Source: Saccharopolyspora shandongensis
GTDB taxonomy: Bacteria > Actinomycetota > Actinomycetes > Mycobacteriales > Pseudonocardiaceae
Assembly (NCBI RefSeq): GCF_900106995.1
Contig: NZ_FNOK01000002.1
Span: forward strand, 236,055 to 300,054
Direction of reading: 5' to 3'
Length of the DNA: 64,000 bases
Shown here one piece after another: positions 1 through 8,164 of this stretch. The notes beneath the pieces are model-generated. The model did no database searches. It was given only the letters and a program-made list of their open reading frames with translations, and was not told the origin of the DNA. How positions within the stretch are numbered: position 1 is the first letter of the stretch; each line of letters opens with the position of its first letter. A program made the position numbers and the translations under genes.

Positions 1-1331
1 AGGCGGCCAACGGCTTCGCCGAGGCGCTGAGCGCGGCCGGCGGCTACATGGCCGAACGCGCCCGCGACGTGCAGGACGTCCGGGACCGGATCATCGCCGG
101 GCTGCACGGCGTGACGCCGCCCGGCGTGCCCGAGCTCCAGCAGCCCAGCGTGCTGCTGGCCCGCGACCTCGCCCCCGCCGACACCGCCGACCTCGACCCG
201 AGCCTGGTGCTCGCGCTCGTCACCGAGGAGGGCGGCCCGACCAGCCACACCGCGATCCTGGCGCGAGCGCTGGGAATCCCGGCGGTGGTGGCGGTCCGTG
301 GCGTGCTCGGAGTGCCCGGCGTGGCCGGCGCGATCGTGGACGGCGACAGCGGTGAGGTCGAGACCTCCGAGGAGGCCCTGCCCGCGCAGGCCGCGGAGCG
401 CGCCGTGGCCAAGGAGTGGAACGGCGTCGGCGAGACCGCGGACGGCAAGCCGATCAAGGTCATCGCCAACGTCGGATCGGGCGCCGACGCGCGCGCCGCC
501 GTCGCGGCCGGTGCGCAGGGAGTCGGCCTGTTCCGCACCGAGTTCTGCTATCTCGGCGCGAGCGAGGAACCGGCCGTCGAGACGCAGCGGTCCGCGTACC
601 ACGAGGTCATCGCGCCGTTCGCGGGCAAGCCGGTCATCGTCCGCACGCTCGACGCCGGCGCGGACAAGCCGCTGGCGTTCCTCGACATGGGCGTGGAGCC
701 GAACCCGGCGCTCGGCGTGCGCGGGCTGCGGGTCGCCTTCGACCGGCCCGACGTGCTGGAACGGCAGCTGGCGGCGATCGCCGCGGCCGCGGCCGATTCC
801 GGCGCCGAGGTGTCCGTGATGGCCCCGATGGTCGCGACCGTCGACGAGGCCGCCTGGTTCGCCGCCCGGGTGCGAGCCGCGGGCCTGGCGCGAGCCGGCG
901 TGATGATCGAGATCCCGGCGGCGGCGTTGAGCGCGGCGGAGATCCTCGGCGCGGTCGACTTCGTCAGCATCGGCACCAACGACCTCGCGCAGTACGTCTT
1001 CGCCGCCGACCGGCAGGCGGGCGCGCTCGCGGAGCTCAACGACCCCTGGCAGCCGGCGCTGCTGCGGCTGATCGCGATGATCGGCCGGGCCGGGCGGCAG
1101 CTCGACAAGCCCGTCGGCGTGTGCGGCGAGGCCGCCTCCGACCCGCTGCTGGCCGGCGTGTTCGCGGGCCTCGGCGTGACCAGCCTGTCGATGGCCGCGG
1201 CGGCGGTCCCGGCGGTCGGCGCGGCGCTCGCCGAGCACTCGCTCGCGACGTTCGAGCAGGCGGCGGAAGCAGCCCTCGCGGCCGCGACCCCGGCCCGCGC
1301 GCGAGAAGCGGTCCGGACGGTTCTCGCCTGA
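1..1331 (+). CDS. ptsP: PTS enzyme I (phosphoenolpyruvate-protein phosphotransferase), 5' end cut off by the window
   Basis: Enzyme I takes phosphate from PEP onto a histidine and passes it to HPr, the first step of sugar uptake by the PTS in the cytoplasm. The frame is open from base 3, so the start lies outside the window; 442 C-terminal residues are visible against about 550 in the family. The swivelling phosphohistidine domain shows GGPTSHTAILAR, with the His codon at 246-248. The PEP-binding barrel follows with GLFRTEF, LDAGADKPL, ALGVRGLR, IEIPAAAL, SIGTNDLAQY and VCGEAASDP, all in order. The gene ends in front of a tandem hairpin array. HPr and sugar-specific components are not in view. 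Identification is firm; ptsI is an equally usual name. Confidence 0.95.
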   Translation, partial: AANGFAEALSAAGGYMAERARDVQDVRDRIIAGLHGVTPPGVPELQQPSVLLARDLAPADTADLDPSLVLALVTEEGGPTSHTAILARALGIPAVVAVRGVLGVPGVAGAIVDGDSGEVETSEEALPAQAAERAVAKEWNGVGETADGKPIKVIANVGSGADARAAVAAGAQGVGLFRTEFCYLGASEEPAVETQRSAYHEVIAPFAGKPVIVRTLDAGADKPLAFLDMGVEPNPALGVRGLRVAFDRPDVLERQLAAIAAAAADSGAEVSVMAPMVATVDEAAWFAARVRAAGLARAGVMIEIPAAALSAAEILGAVDFVSIGTNDLAQYVFAADRQAGALAELNDPWQPALLRLIAMIGRAGRQLDKPVGVCGEAASDPLLAGVFAGLGVTSLSMAAAAVPAVGAALAEHSLATFEQAAEAALAAATPARAREAVRTVLA

Positions 1332-1350
1332 TCGGCCCCGCACCTGGTGC

Positions 1351-1497
1351 GGAGTGAACGGCCTGTTCGCCTCGATAGACGAGGTGAACGGGCCGTTCAC
1401 CGCATCCACCCGATGTCGGGTGGGCGCTGCTGGCGTGGAGTGAACGGACCGTTTGTTCCGATAGACGAGGTGAACGGGCCGTTCACCGCATCCACCC
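1351..1497. repeat. Tandem 61-bp repeat (two copies, period 86 bp) built of palindromes
   Basis: Copies at 1351-1411 and 1437-1497 differ at only a few bases. Each carries GTGAACGG and CCGTTCAC arms (1354-1361 with 1393-1400) around an inner CTCG/CGAG pair, so each folds into a hairpin whose right arm is itself nearly palindromic (GAACGGGCCGTTC). It lies just after the ptsP stop, where it could act as a terminator. The same palindrome class recurs at 33321-33369 and 54728-54771. Confidence 0.85.
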
Positions 1498-1570
1498 AGC
1501 GCTCGGTGGAGCATCGACCGCGGTGCCGGGCCTGGCACGAGCATTCGGGGGCAGGCCCGTGATCGCGGCG

Positions 1571-2350
1571 TCAGGCCCGGGATCGGGCCAGGACCGGGCG
1601 GACCAGGTCGCGCAGGTTCGGCGACGGCTCGATGCCGAGCTCGCGGTCCAAGAGGCGCTCGTAGCGCTGGTAGTGGCGCACCGCCTGCGCCGGATTCGCC
1701 TGCTGCAGCAGCACCTTGACCACCGCGCAGTGTGCCGTCTCGCGGAACGGTTCCACCTGGGTCGCCGCCTGCGCGATCTCCAGCGCCGCCCCCAGGTGGC
1801 GCGACTGCACCAGCCGCTCCGCGGCCACCTCCAGCGCGTGCACCTGCAGCTGCTGCAGGCTCTCGCGCTCGGTCAGCACCCAGTCGTCGTACCAGCCCGG
1901 CAGCAGCGGCGCGTGCCTCGCCAGGTCGCGGCCGATCTCCGCGCAGTCCGCGGGCGACTCCGTCGAATCCTGGCGCACCAGGTAGCGCCCCGCCGCGACC
2001 AGCCCGTCGACGTCCAGCGTCACCAGCGGCGCGAGCTGCAGCTCGTGCGAGGTGCTGATCACCGCGCCGTGCGCCCGCTGGCGCACCCGCCACAGGGTCG
2101 TCCGGAGATTGGCCAGTGCGCTCTGCTCGTCGCTTTCCGGCCACAGGATGCCGGCGAGGTAGTCACGCTGTGTGCGCCCGCGCAGCGCGAGGAAGGCGAG
2201 CACGCGCTGCCCGTTGCTGGACATCGCCACGCCCTCGCCGCCAGCCTGCAGATCCCAGCCGCCGAGCAGCGACAGCCGGAACGGTTGGTCGGGCTGCGCA
2301 GGAGTGCGCGCCCGCACGCGTGTCATCGGACGCACTGTTCCACCGGTCAT
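1571..2350 (-). CDS. SARP-type transcriptional activator (winged helix plus BTAD domain)
   Basis: This 259 aa protein has the layout of Streptomyces antibiotic regulatory proteins: an OmpR-like winged-helix region at about residues 20-105 (FRLSLLGGW, then LRTTLWRVRQ) followed by a bacterial transcriptional activation domain to the end (WYDDWVLTERE, RYERLLDRELGIEPSP). There is no ATPase domain. I chose the ATG at 2350 because a GGGGGGAA ribosome-binding site sits just upstream; an in-frame ATG at 2327 is possible. It lies downstream of, and on the same strand as, the peptide/M50 cassette but is separated by a hairpin (2534-2563), so it probably has its own promoter. SARPs often switch on secondary-metabolite genes, which makes it a candidate regulator of that cassette (inference). 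Confidence 0.8.
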   Translation of the reverse strand: MTGGTVRPMTRVRARTPAQPDQPFRLSLLGGWDLQAGGEGVAMSSNGQRVLAFLALRGRTQRDYLAGILWPESDEQSALANLRTTLWRVRQRAHGAVISTSHELQLAPLVTLDVDGLVAAGRYLVRQDSTESPADCAEIGRDLARHAPLLPGWYDDWVLTERESLQQLQVHALEVAAERLVQSRHLGAALEIAQAATQVEPFRETAHCAVVKVLLQQANPAQAVRHYQRYERLLDRELGIEPSPNLRDLVRPVLARSRA

Positions 2351-2533
2351 TGTTCCCCCCTCGACAGGCCTGAAACGGGCGCTTCGCGGGGCAGCGACTG
2401 CCCCTCCCCCGGAAGTTCCCGAGCACCGGCGTGGACGCCGGAACCAGGGCCCACATCCGTGCCTATCGGGGCCACTCCACTCGGCTGTTACCGCACAACG
2501 GACCGTGACAAATGGCCCTCCTCGCACACGTGT

Positions 2534-2563
2534 GGGGCTCCCACACCCCCCGGTGGGAGCCCC
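2534..2563. terminator. GC-rich hairpin after the M50 gene
   Basis: GGGGCTCCCAC at 2534-2544 pairs perfectly with GTGGGAGCCCC at 2553-2563. It starts 14 bases past the M50 stop codon, between that gene and the SARP gene. There is no T-run, as is usual in high-GC actinobacteria. Confidence 0.7.
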
Positions 2564-2576
2564 ATGAAGGAACACT

Positions 2577-3908
2577 TCAGGCGCGCACGCTGCGGTGGCG
2601 CCCGCTGGTGCTCCGTTGCTTGCGGCGGCGCGAGATGAGCCGGGCGAGCCGCCGGTAGCTGCGCACCGCGAAGGCGCCTGCGCCGAGCCACGGCAGCAGC
2701 AGGATGAACATCGAGACGATCGCCAGGAGCGGGGCCCAGAACTGCCCCTGCCCGACACCGGTCGTCAGCATCGTCCAGTAGTCGTGGCCCCGGCTGAACG
2801 CCCTGGACAGGTAGACCGGGAGCCGCCAGAGCAGCATCCCCAGCGCGAAGATCAGCGTGGGCACCACGACCAGGACCCAGGCGGTGACCAGGATCCGCAC
2901 CCGCGGTCGCAGCCCGGAGTGCGTGCCGGGCACGTTGCCGCTCCGCCCCACGAGGCGCAGCAGGAACGGGCGGATCTGGGAGAACAGGTTCGGCACCCCG
3001 ACCAGGTCGCCGAGGATGTAGTAGCCGTCCATGCGCAGCAGCGGCAGCAGCTGCTGCAGGATCTGGATGTGGCTCAGCGCGATGAAGACCAGCAGCGGCG
3101 CGAAGCCGGTCAGGCCGTAGATCCCGGCCATCGCCAGGATGAACACCGCGTTGAAGTAGATGCCGCCCAGGTCGGTGCGCAGCCGGCCCCGCCGGTCCAG
3201 GCGGTAGGCATCGGTGACGTTCGTGTAGAAGCACGGGATGATCAGCATGACGCCGACGCCGATCGCGCCCGGCTTGGCGCCGCCGTAGTGGCACCCGGCG
3301 GCGTGCCCCAGCTCGTGGAACAGCGTGCTGCTCACCATCAGGCCGAGCAGCAGGAGCACCTGCGACGGTTCCCCGACGGACGACTGGAACGCCAGGTCGA
3401 CGTAGCCGGAGCCGATCAGCCACGCGTCGAACGCGACCAGCCCCAACAGCACGAGCACCACGACGACGGGCGTGTACAGCGGCGCCAGGACGGCGGCCGC
3501 CGCCCGCACCACCCGGGGCGGCGCGAGCACGCCGTGCATCGCCAGCGACAGCAGCGGATCCGCCTTCGGCGGCTCGGCCAGCGGCTCGGACAGGGTGGCG
3601 ATGCCGAGCGGGTGCAGCTTCTCGTTGATGAGGAACTCCGCGTTGGCGGCGGACAGTTCCCGTCCGGTCGCCCGCGACGCCTGCGACGCCACTTCGGCCA
3701 GGTTCCGGGTGCCGTCGATCGCCGTCGCGATCTGGTACAGCAGCGGCGAGACCAGCACCATCTGGCCGTCACCGCGGGAGATCAGGTAACGCGGTTCGTC
3801 GAAGCCGCCACCCTCGTACTCCCCGCACAGCGACACTCCGTCGGCCAGCCGCGCGACCGCCTGCTCGTCGGTCTCCGGCACGCGGTCGGTCTGGGTGACT
3901 TCGGACAT
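2577..3908 (-). CDS. PqqD-like / M50-family membrane zinc metalloprotease
   Basis: The protein has 443 aa. Residues about 15-110 look like a PqqD-type peptide-binding fold (GTRNLAEVASQ, ELSAANAEFL), which binds leader peptides in ribosomal-peptide pathways. A membrane part follows with about five or six hydrophobic segments. HELGH at 198-202 is the zinc-binding and catalytic motif, and MDGYYILGD at 293-301 supplies the second-site Asp of M50 intramembrane proteases. The ATG is preceded by a strong AGGAGGA. Immediately upstream on the same strand are two small paralogous peptide genes, so the simplest role is binding, cleaving or exporting these peptides (inference). No radical SAM, lanthionine synthetase or ABC exporter is adjacent. 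It resembles the YydH type of peptide zinc metalloprotease. Confidence 0.85.
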   Translation of the reverse strand: MSEVTQTDRVPETDEQAVARLADGVSLCGEYEGGGFDEPRYLISRGDGQMVLVSPLLYQIATAIDGTRNLAEVASQASRATGRELSAANAEFLINEKLHPLGIATLSEPLAEPPKADPLLSLAMHGVLAPPRVVRAAAAVLAPLYTPVVVVLVLLGLVAFDAWLIGSGYVDLAFQSSVGEPSQVLLLLGLMVSSTLFHELGHAAGCHYGGAKPGAIGVGVMLIIPCFYTNVTDAYRLDRRGRLRTDLGGIYFNAVFILAMAGIYGLTGFAPLLVFIALSHIQILQQLLPLLRMDGYYILGDLVGVPNLFSQIRPFLLRLVGRSGNVPGTHSGLRPRVRILVTAWVLVVVPTLIFALGMLLWRLPVYLSRAFSRGHDYWTMLTTGVGQGQFWAPLLAIVSMFILLLPWLGAGAFAVRSYRRLARLISRRRKQRSTSGRHRSVRA

Positions 3909-3953
3909 GGCTTCCTCCTGCGAACCCGTTCACGTGGTGGGCAGCGTGCGAGC

Positions 3954-3986
3954 CTGGCCGGGAGCGAACGCTTCGCTCCCGGCCAG
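3954..3986. terminator. Strong stem-loop between peptide gene 1 and the M50 gene
   Basis: A perfect 15-bp stem (3954-3968 with 3972-3986, loop of 3 nt) starts 9 bases after the peptide 1 stop, about 45 bases before the M50 start. A hairpin at this place commonly acts as a partial terminator or mRNA stabiliser, giving much more precursor than enzyme. That role is inferred; the stem is seen directly. Confidence 0.8.
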
Positions 3987-3995
3987 ACTGGGCCG

Positions 3996-4169
3996 TCAGA
4001 CCTGGTTGATGACCTGGGCGGCCGTGGCCTGCGACCCGAAGAGAGCCACGGCGGTGTTGACCGCCACGATGGTGTTGACGTCAGGGAACAGGTTGCAGCC
4101 GCAGCCCCCCAGGGCTTCGCGCTGCGGGAGCAGTTCCGCGGACTGGTCGTGCAGATCGAGAGTTTCCAT
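3996..4169 (-). CDS. Small peptide 1 with CGC motif, candidate precursor peptide (57 aa)
   Basis: The ATG at 4169 follows a GGAGATGG ribosome-binding site and opens a 57 aa reading frame. The N-terminal half is acidic and leader-like (METLDLHDQSAELLPQREAL). It is followed by GGCGCNLFP with two cysteines, then a small-residue hydrophobic tail containing DVNTIVA and NTAVALFGSQATAAQVI. The tail is almost identical to that of peptide 2, while the segment after REALGG differs completely (CGCNLFP against WWGG). That pattern of conserved leader, variable short segment and conserved tail, beside a PqqD/M50 gene, suggests a maturing peptide. It is not a family I can name. Confidence 0.75.
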   Translation of the reverse strand: METLDLHDQSAELLPQREALGGCGCNLFPDVNTIVAVNTAVALFGSQATAAQVINQV

Positions 4170-4192
4170 GTGCCATCTCCTCGTTTTGGTGG

Positions 4193-4230
4193 CCGGCCGC
4201 CCACCACGCGCAGCAGCGGTGGGCGGCCGG
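4193..4230. terminator. Stem-loop between the two peptide genes
   Basis: CCGGCCGCCCACC (4193-4205) pairs perfectly with GGTGGGCGGCCGG (4218-4230) across a 12-nt loop. It lies in the 81-bp gap between the two peptide genes and mirrors the stem-loop at 3954-3986. It could stabilise or attenuate the message. Confidence 0.75.
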
Positions 4231-4250
4231 AGGTGTTAACGGCAGACCGG

Positions 4251-4412
4251 TCAGCGCGAGACCTGCGTGATGACCTGGGCGGCCGTCGCCTGGGACCCGA
4301 AGAGGGCCACCGCGGTGTTGTCGGCCACGATGGTGTTGACGTCGCCGCCCCACCAGCCGCCGAGGGCCTCGCGCTCGGGCAGCATCTCAGCGAACTCGTA
4401 CGAAAACTCCAT
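4251..4412 (-). CDS. Small peptide 2 with WWGG motif, paralogue of peptide 1 (53 aa)
   Basis: The ATG at 4412 follows AGGAGCCTGACC and opens a 53 aa frame, the first gene of the cassette. It shares LP-x-REALGG with peptide 1, then WWGG, then DVNTIVA, NTAVALFGSQATAAQVI and a C-terminal QVSR. It has no cysteines. The third-base differences between the two genes within identical stretches show the peptide sequence is under selection, so this is a real duplicated gene and not chance. Function unknown; a secreted or modified peptide handled by the downstream PqqD/M50 protein is the leading idea. Confidence 0.75.
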   Translation of the reverse strand: MEFSYEFAEMLPEREALGGWWGGDVNTIVADNTAVALFGSQATAAQVITQVSR

Positions 4413-4664
4413 GGTCAGGCTCCTGTTCGCATTGACGGAATTTCGACTGCGGCTTCGTGCCGCTGGTGACGAGTACGCCAGAGACCCGTCACCGGCCCGT
4501 CACCACGCCGTCACGCGGAGTCGCGGGGCGGCGCGCGGAACCCGGGATCACGGCCCGTAATGACGGGGGTGTCCAGCGAAAAGGGGACCCGGTGAAGATC
4601 TTTCATCGTTGAATCGGGTGAACCGGGAAAATCCTGCACGGATCGCGGGTCACCCAACGAAAAA

Positions 4665-4697
4665 AAGACCCGTGCGCCGACCGGGCACACGGGTCTT
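4665..4697 (-). terminator. Intrinsic terminator with U-run on the minus strand
   Basis: AAGACCCGTG (4665-4674) pairs perfectly with CACGGGTCTT (4688-4697). On the minus strand the stem is followed by a run of T residues (4661-4666 is A-rich on the plus strand). It therefore ends transcripts coming from the response-regulator gene at 4916-5593, isolating the peptide cassette from it. Confidence 0.8.
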
Positions 4698-4712
4698 GAC
4701 CTGCGAATTCAC

Positions 4713-4892
4713 TTGTTCTTGAAGCGCCGGAGGCGCTTAGCCCACCTACGCAGCTTGCACCGCCGCGGGTTCTCAGGGGTCTTCTCGCGAGGACAGCCCC
4801 GACGTGGTGAATTGGCATTCATGATGTCGGGGATCCCACAGCGAGAAGGCGACAGCAACTCCCGCAGGGGGGCCGCCACCCGTACCGCTAGG
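4713..4892 (+). repeat. Dispersed structured element, copy A
   Basis: First of four full copies of an approximately 190-205 bp element. Stem 1: AAGCGCC 4722-4728 with GGCGCTT 4732-4738. Stem 2 outer: CCCCGAC 4797-4803 with GTCGGGG 4826-4832; stem 2 inner: TGAAT 4808-4812 with ATTCA 4817-4821. The core from 4797 to 4841 is identical to copy B. It lies between the response-regulator gene and the terminator at 4665-4697, upstream of the peptide cassette. Confidence 0.85.
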
Positions 4893-4915
4893 GAAAAGGA
4901 GTTCGCCCTCGTACC

Positions 4916-5593
4916 TCAGGCCCCCTCGGGCTCGGCCTCCTCCTGGTCCAGGCCGTGCTCGATGGCGTAGCGGGCGAGCTCCACCCGGTTGTGGAGCTGC
5001 AGCTTGCGCAGCGTCGACTGGACGTGGTTCTCCACCGTGCGATGCGAGATGACCAGCTTCTTGGCGATCTGCCGGGCCGTCATCCCCTTCGCTACCAGCC
5101 GCAGCACCTCGGTCTCCCGGTCGGTCAGCTGCGGCGCCTGCGACTCCGAGTCCGGGGTGATCGCCATCCGCCGGTACTCCCCGAGCACCAGCCCGGCCAG
5201 GCCGGGCGTGAACACCGCGTCGCCGGCGGCGGTGCGCTGGACCGCGTCCACCAGCTCCTCGACCGACGCCGACTTCACCAGGTAGCCGGACGCGCCGGCC
5301 TTCACCGCCTCCAGCACGTCGTTGTGCTCGCCGCTGGCGGACAGCACTAGCACCCGGGTACCGGAGATCTCCTGGGTGATGTGCAGGGTGGCGCTGACCC
5401 CGGAGGTGTCGCCCAGGTTGAGGTCCATCAGCACGACGTCGGGCTTGACGGTCCGCGCGATGCGCAGCGCGGACGCGCCGTCGCTCGCGGTGGCCCGAAC
5501 CTCGAAGCCGCGCTCCGTCAGGTCGCGGGCGACCCCGTCGCGCCACATCGGGTGGTCGTCGACGACCATCACGGTGACGGGCGGCTCGCTCAT
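4916..5593 (-). CDS. NarL/LuxR-type response regulator
   Basis: A 225 aa DNA-binding response regulator. The receiver domain (residues 5-125) has the acidic pair D12-D13, the phospho-acceptor D57 in LMDLN, and K107 in LVKSAS. The C-terminal LuxR-type helix-turn-helix (about 155-215) shows LTDRETEVLRLVAKGMT and ISHRTVENHVQS. The start ATG overlaps the stop of the upstream sensor kinase gene (ATGA), so the pair is translationally coupled and almost certainly works together. The gene ends before repeat copy A and a terminator. Targets cannot be told from the sequence. Confidence 0.93.
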   Translation of the reverse strand: MSEPPVTVMVVDDHPMWRDGVARDLTERGFEVRATASDGASALRIARTVKPDVVLMDLNLGDTSGVSATLHITQEISGTRVLVLSASGEHNDVLEAVKAGASGYLVKSASVEELVDAVQRTAAGDAVFTPGLAGLVLGEYRRMAITPDSESQAPQLTDRETEVLRLVAKGMTARQIAKKLVISHRTVENHVQSTLRKLQLHNRVELARYAIEHGLDQEEAEPEGA

Positions 5594-6774
5594 CGTCTTC
5601 CTCCTCTGCGGCGCTTGGCCGGGATCGCTTCCGGTCGGGGAACCCGGACCTCCCACTCGGTTCCCTCGCCGGGCGTGGTGTCGAGCGTGATCGTGCCACC
5701 CATCGACTCCACCCGGCCCCGAATCGACTTGGCCACGCCCAACCGTCCCTCGGCGGCGGCTTCTTCGAGGCGGCCCTCGGGGATGCCCGGGCCGTCGTCG
5801 CGAACGGTGAGCACGACCTCGTCCGGCAGCTCCTCCAGCAGCACCCATGCCCGGGCGTCCGCGCCGGCGTGCTTCTCGACGTTCGCCAGCGCTTCCCGCA
5901 CCGCCGCGAACAGGTCGCTGCTCAGCGGCTCCGGCAAGCGCACCGAATTGCCCGGTACCGACACGTTGATCCGGCCGGTGCGCAGCACCTGCAGCCGCGC
6001 GGCGAGGTCGACCTCACCGTCCTCCGCGGTCTCCTGCGGAGTGGTGGCGACCAGCGCGCGCAGTGCGATCTCTTGCTCTCCCGCGAGTTTCGCCAGCTCG
6101 GAAGCTTCGCCGCCGAGCTCCGCGCCGCGTCGCCGCACCCGTGCGAGCACCTGCAGCACGCTGTCGTGGATGTTGCGCGCCAGCCGTTCCCGCTCCGCGG
6201 TCGCGGCCTCCGCGCGCAGCGCGCGGGCCAGCCGATCGGTGGACCGGCGCGCGGTGTCCGAGGCCAGGCCGATCACCAGGCCGGTGCCGACCAGCAGCAG
6301 GGTGTCCAGCGACATGGTCTGGTCGCTGAAGCCGCGGATCAGGTAGTTGCTGGCCGCCGCGATGATCCCGGTCGTCAGCCCGCCGAACACGCCCCACTGC
6401 GAGGCGGCGGCGGTGACCATCGTCGGATGCCACACCGTCACCACCGTCGGGAAGTTGTGGAGCATCTGGTGCTCGGTGAGGATGAATTCGTTGCTGAGGA
6501 ACAGCGCGGACACCACGACGCAGTCGATCAGCACCATCCGGTTGGTGCGCCCCGCGCGGGACCAGTACCGCCAGACGGTGAACGCCGTCCACCCGCCCAT
6601 CAGGGAGATGACCACCGCCGCCAGCCACGGCCGCTCGTAATCGCCGAGCTGGTAGAAGAACCAGAAGCAGGCGTAGAGGAACGTGACCACGCGGAACACG
6701 TTGTGCCCGCGCCAAAGCGGCGAGCGGCCGTCGGCCACCTGCGGTTGGCGCGACGGCTGTTGCGGATTGCCCAC
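5590..6774 (-). CDS. Membrane sensor histidine kinase (HisKA_3 type, MacS-like)
   Basis: A 394 aa kinase partner of the regulator at 4916-5593. The N-terminal half (about 25-175) has five or six hydrophobic segments and resembles the DUF5931 sensing region of MacS-type kinases. The dimerisation/phosphoacceptor domain has RNIHDSVLQ with H203. The ATPase domain has the N-box ANVEKHA (N298) and DDGPGIPE. I chose the GTG at 6774, which follows GGAAGGAGCG; the longer frame to 6870 has no good ribosome-binding site. It is divergent from the GGDEF gene at 6948. The signal is unknown. Confidence 0.9.
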   Translation of the reverse strand: MGNPQQPSRQPQVADGRSPLWRGHNVFRVVTFLYACFWFFYQLGDYERPWLAAVVISLMGGWTAFTVWRYWSRAGRTNRMVLIDCVVVSALFLSNEFILTEHQMLHNFPTVVTVWHPTMVTAAASQWGVFGGLTTGIIAAASNYLIRGFSDQTMSLDTLLLVGTGLVIGLASDTARRSTDRLARALRAEAATAERERLARNIHDSVLQVLARVRRRGAELGGEASELAKLAGEQEIALRALVATTPQETAEDGEVDLAARLQVLRTGRINVSVPGNSVRLPEPLSSDLFAAVREALANVEKHAGADARAWVLLEELPDEVVLTVRDDGPGIPEGRLEEAAAEGRLGVAKSIRGRVESMGGTITLDTTPGEGTEWEVRVPRPEAIPAKRRRGGRR

Positions 6775-6947
6775 ATTCGCTCCTTCCCCAGCGGACCATC
6801 CTGCCGTACATCCAGGTTGGCGGAGACCGCCGGATCGAGCACTCTGCGTGTTTGTGATCACGACGAGCATCGCCCCGAATGGCCCGAGTGGCGAGCTTCG
6901 GCGGGGTCGTTCGCTGTGCGAGGCTCGCGGGGGAGGTGATCGGCTTG

Positions 6948-8144
6948 GTGGGGGGATGGTTGCTGTGGCGACTGCGGCCCGCGGCGATCGCCTACGTGCT
7001 CACCGTCCAGGCGATCGCGTTGGTACTGGTCGTGCTGGTCTTCGTGACGAGCCGGTCGCCGCTGCCGCGCGAGCTGCTGACCTTCGCGATGCTGGCCGCC
7101 ACCGCCGGGACGGTCATCGTGATCACCTCGGTGTCGATCAACGTGCAGCGGCAGGTGCGGCGGAACCCGTGGACGCTGCACATCGCCTACCTCGCCGCCG
7201 GAATCCTCACGCTGCCGCCGAACCTGCTGGTGCTCCTGCTGCTCGGGCCGACGCTGCACGGCGTGCTGGACGGCCGCCCGGAGCTGCACCGCTGGCTGTT
7301 CACCACGGCGGCCACCACGATCGCCACGCTGTCCGCGCGGTTCCTCATCGGCTGGTCGGAGCCCGGCTGGTCGCCGGCGCAGTTCGTGCTGACCGGCGCG
7401 GTGCTGCTGCTGGTGCGGGCCTTCGTGGTCGCCGGCGGCATCCGGCTGCGCAACCCGTCGGCGGCGCGGGCGGAGGTGGTGGGCGAGCCGATCGACGTGC
7501 TGCTCGGCATCGTCGCGGCGAGCCTGGGCGGGCTGCTGGCGGTGGCGGTGCACAGCGAGCCGGGCAGCGCCCTGCTGGCCGGGCCGCCGCTGGTCCTGCT
7601 GGATCTGGCGAGCCAGCTGCCGCAGTGGCGGCGGTCCGCGCAGCGGGACGGCAAGACGGGCCTGGCCAACGCCGCGCACTGGGAGCGGTTGGCGCGCAAC
7701 GAACTCCACCGGGCGCAGACCCGCGGCCAGCCGGTGTCGCTGCTGCTGCTCGACCTCGACCACTTCAAGCGGGTCAACGACGAGATCGGGCACCTGGCGG
7801 GTGACACGGTGCTGGCGGCCGTCGCGATGATGCTGCGCAGCAGCGTGCGGCGGGAAGACGTGGTCGGCCGCTTCGGCGGCGAGGAGTTCGTGGTGCTGCT
7901 GCCGGGCACGGACACCGGCATCGCGTGCGCGGTGGCGGACCGGATCCGGGCGTCGACGGCCGCGTTGTCGGTGCCCGCCCGCGACATCCACGGGCGGCAC
8001 CGGGAGCTCGACGACCTGACGGTCAGCATCGGCGTTGCCACCACGTCCCGCTTCGGCTACGAGCTCACCGACCTGCTGGTGGCCGCCGACGCGGCCCTCC
8101 TCGCGGCGAAGTCCGGCGGCCGCAACGCGGTCACCCTCGCCTGA
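6948..8144 (+). CDS. Membrane-bound diguanylate cyclase (GGEEF)
   Basis: A 398 aa protein predicted to make cyclic di-GMP from two GTP at the inner face of the membrane. About seven hydrophobic segments fill residues 1-215, followed by a GGDEF domain. DLDHFKRVND carries the first metal-binding Asp, and the signature reads FGGEEF at about 309-314, an active variant. RRED five residues before it matches the RxxD inhibitory site, so product feedback is likely. I chose the GTG at 6948 because GGGGGAGGTGAT precedes it; an in-frame ATG at 6879 is the alternative. A second GGDEF gene lies at 13845. Confidence 0.85.
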   Translation: MGGWLLWRLRPAAIAYVLTVQAIALVLVVLVFVTSRSPLPRELLTFAMLAATAGTVIVITSVSINVQRQVRRNPWTLHIAYLAAGILTLPPNLLVLLLLGPTLHGVLDGRPELHRWLFTTAATTIATLSARFLIGWSEPGWSPAQFVLTGAVLLLVRAFVVAGGIRLRNPSAARAEVVGEPIDVLLGIVAASLGGLLAVAVHSEPGSALLAGPPLVLLDLASQLPQWRRSAQRDGKTGLANAAHWERLARNELHRAQTRGQPVSLLLLDLDHFKRVNDEIGHLAGDTVLAAVAMMLRSSVRREDVVGRFGGEEFVVLLPGTDTGIACAVADRIRASTAALSVPARDIHGRHRELDDLTVSIGVATTSRFGYELTDLLVAADAALLAAKSGGRNAVTLA

Positions 8145-8164
8145 ACCCCTGTTTCCAGGCTCAT

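Noticed and set aside
2577..4412. A lanthipeptide or radical-SAM peptide cluster
   Set aside because: No LanC/LanM, radical SAM CxxxCxxC, YcaO or ABC exporter motif occurs within the cassette or next to it.
2595..4469. Long plus-strand reading frame opposite the M50 and peptide genes
   Set aside because: Arg/Gln/Asp-rich with no domain; it is the GC-codon shadow of the minus-strand genes, which have ribosome-binding sites and recognisable motifs.
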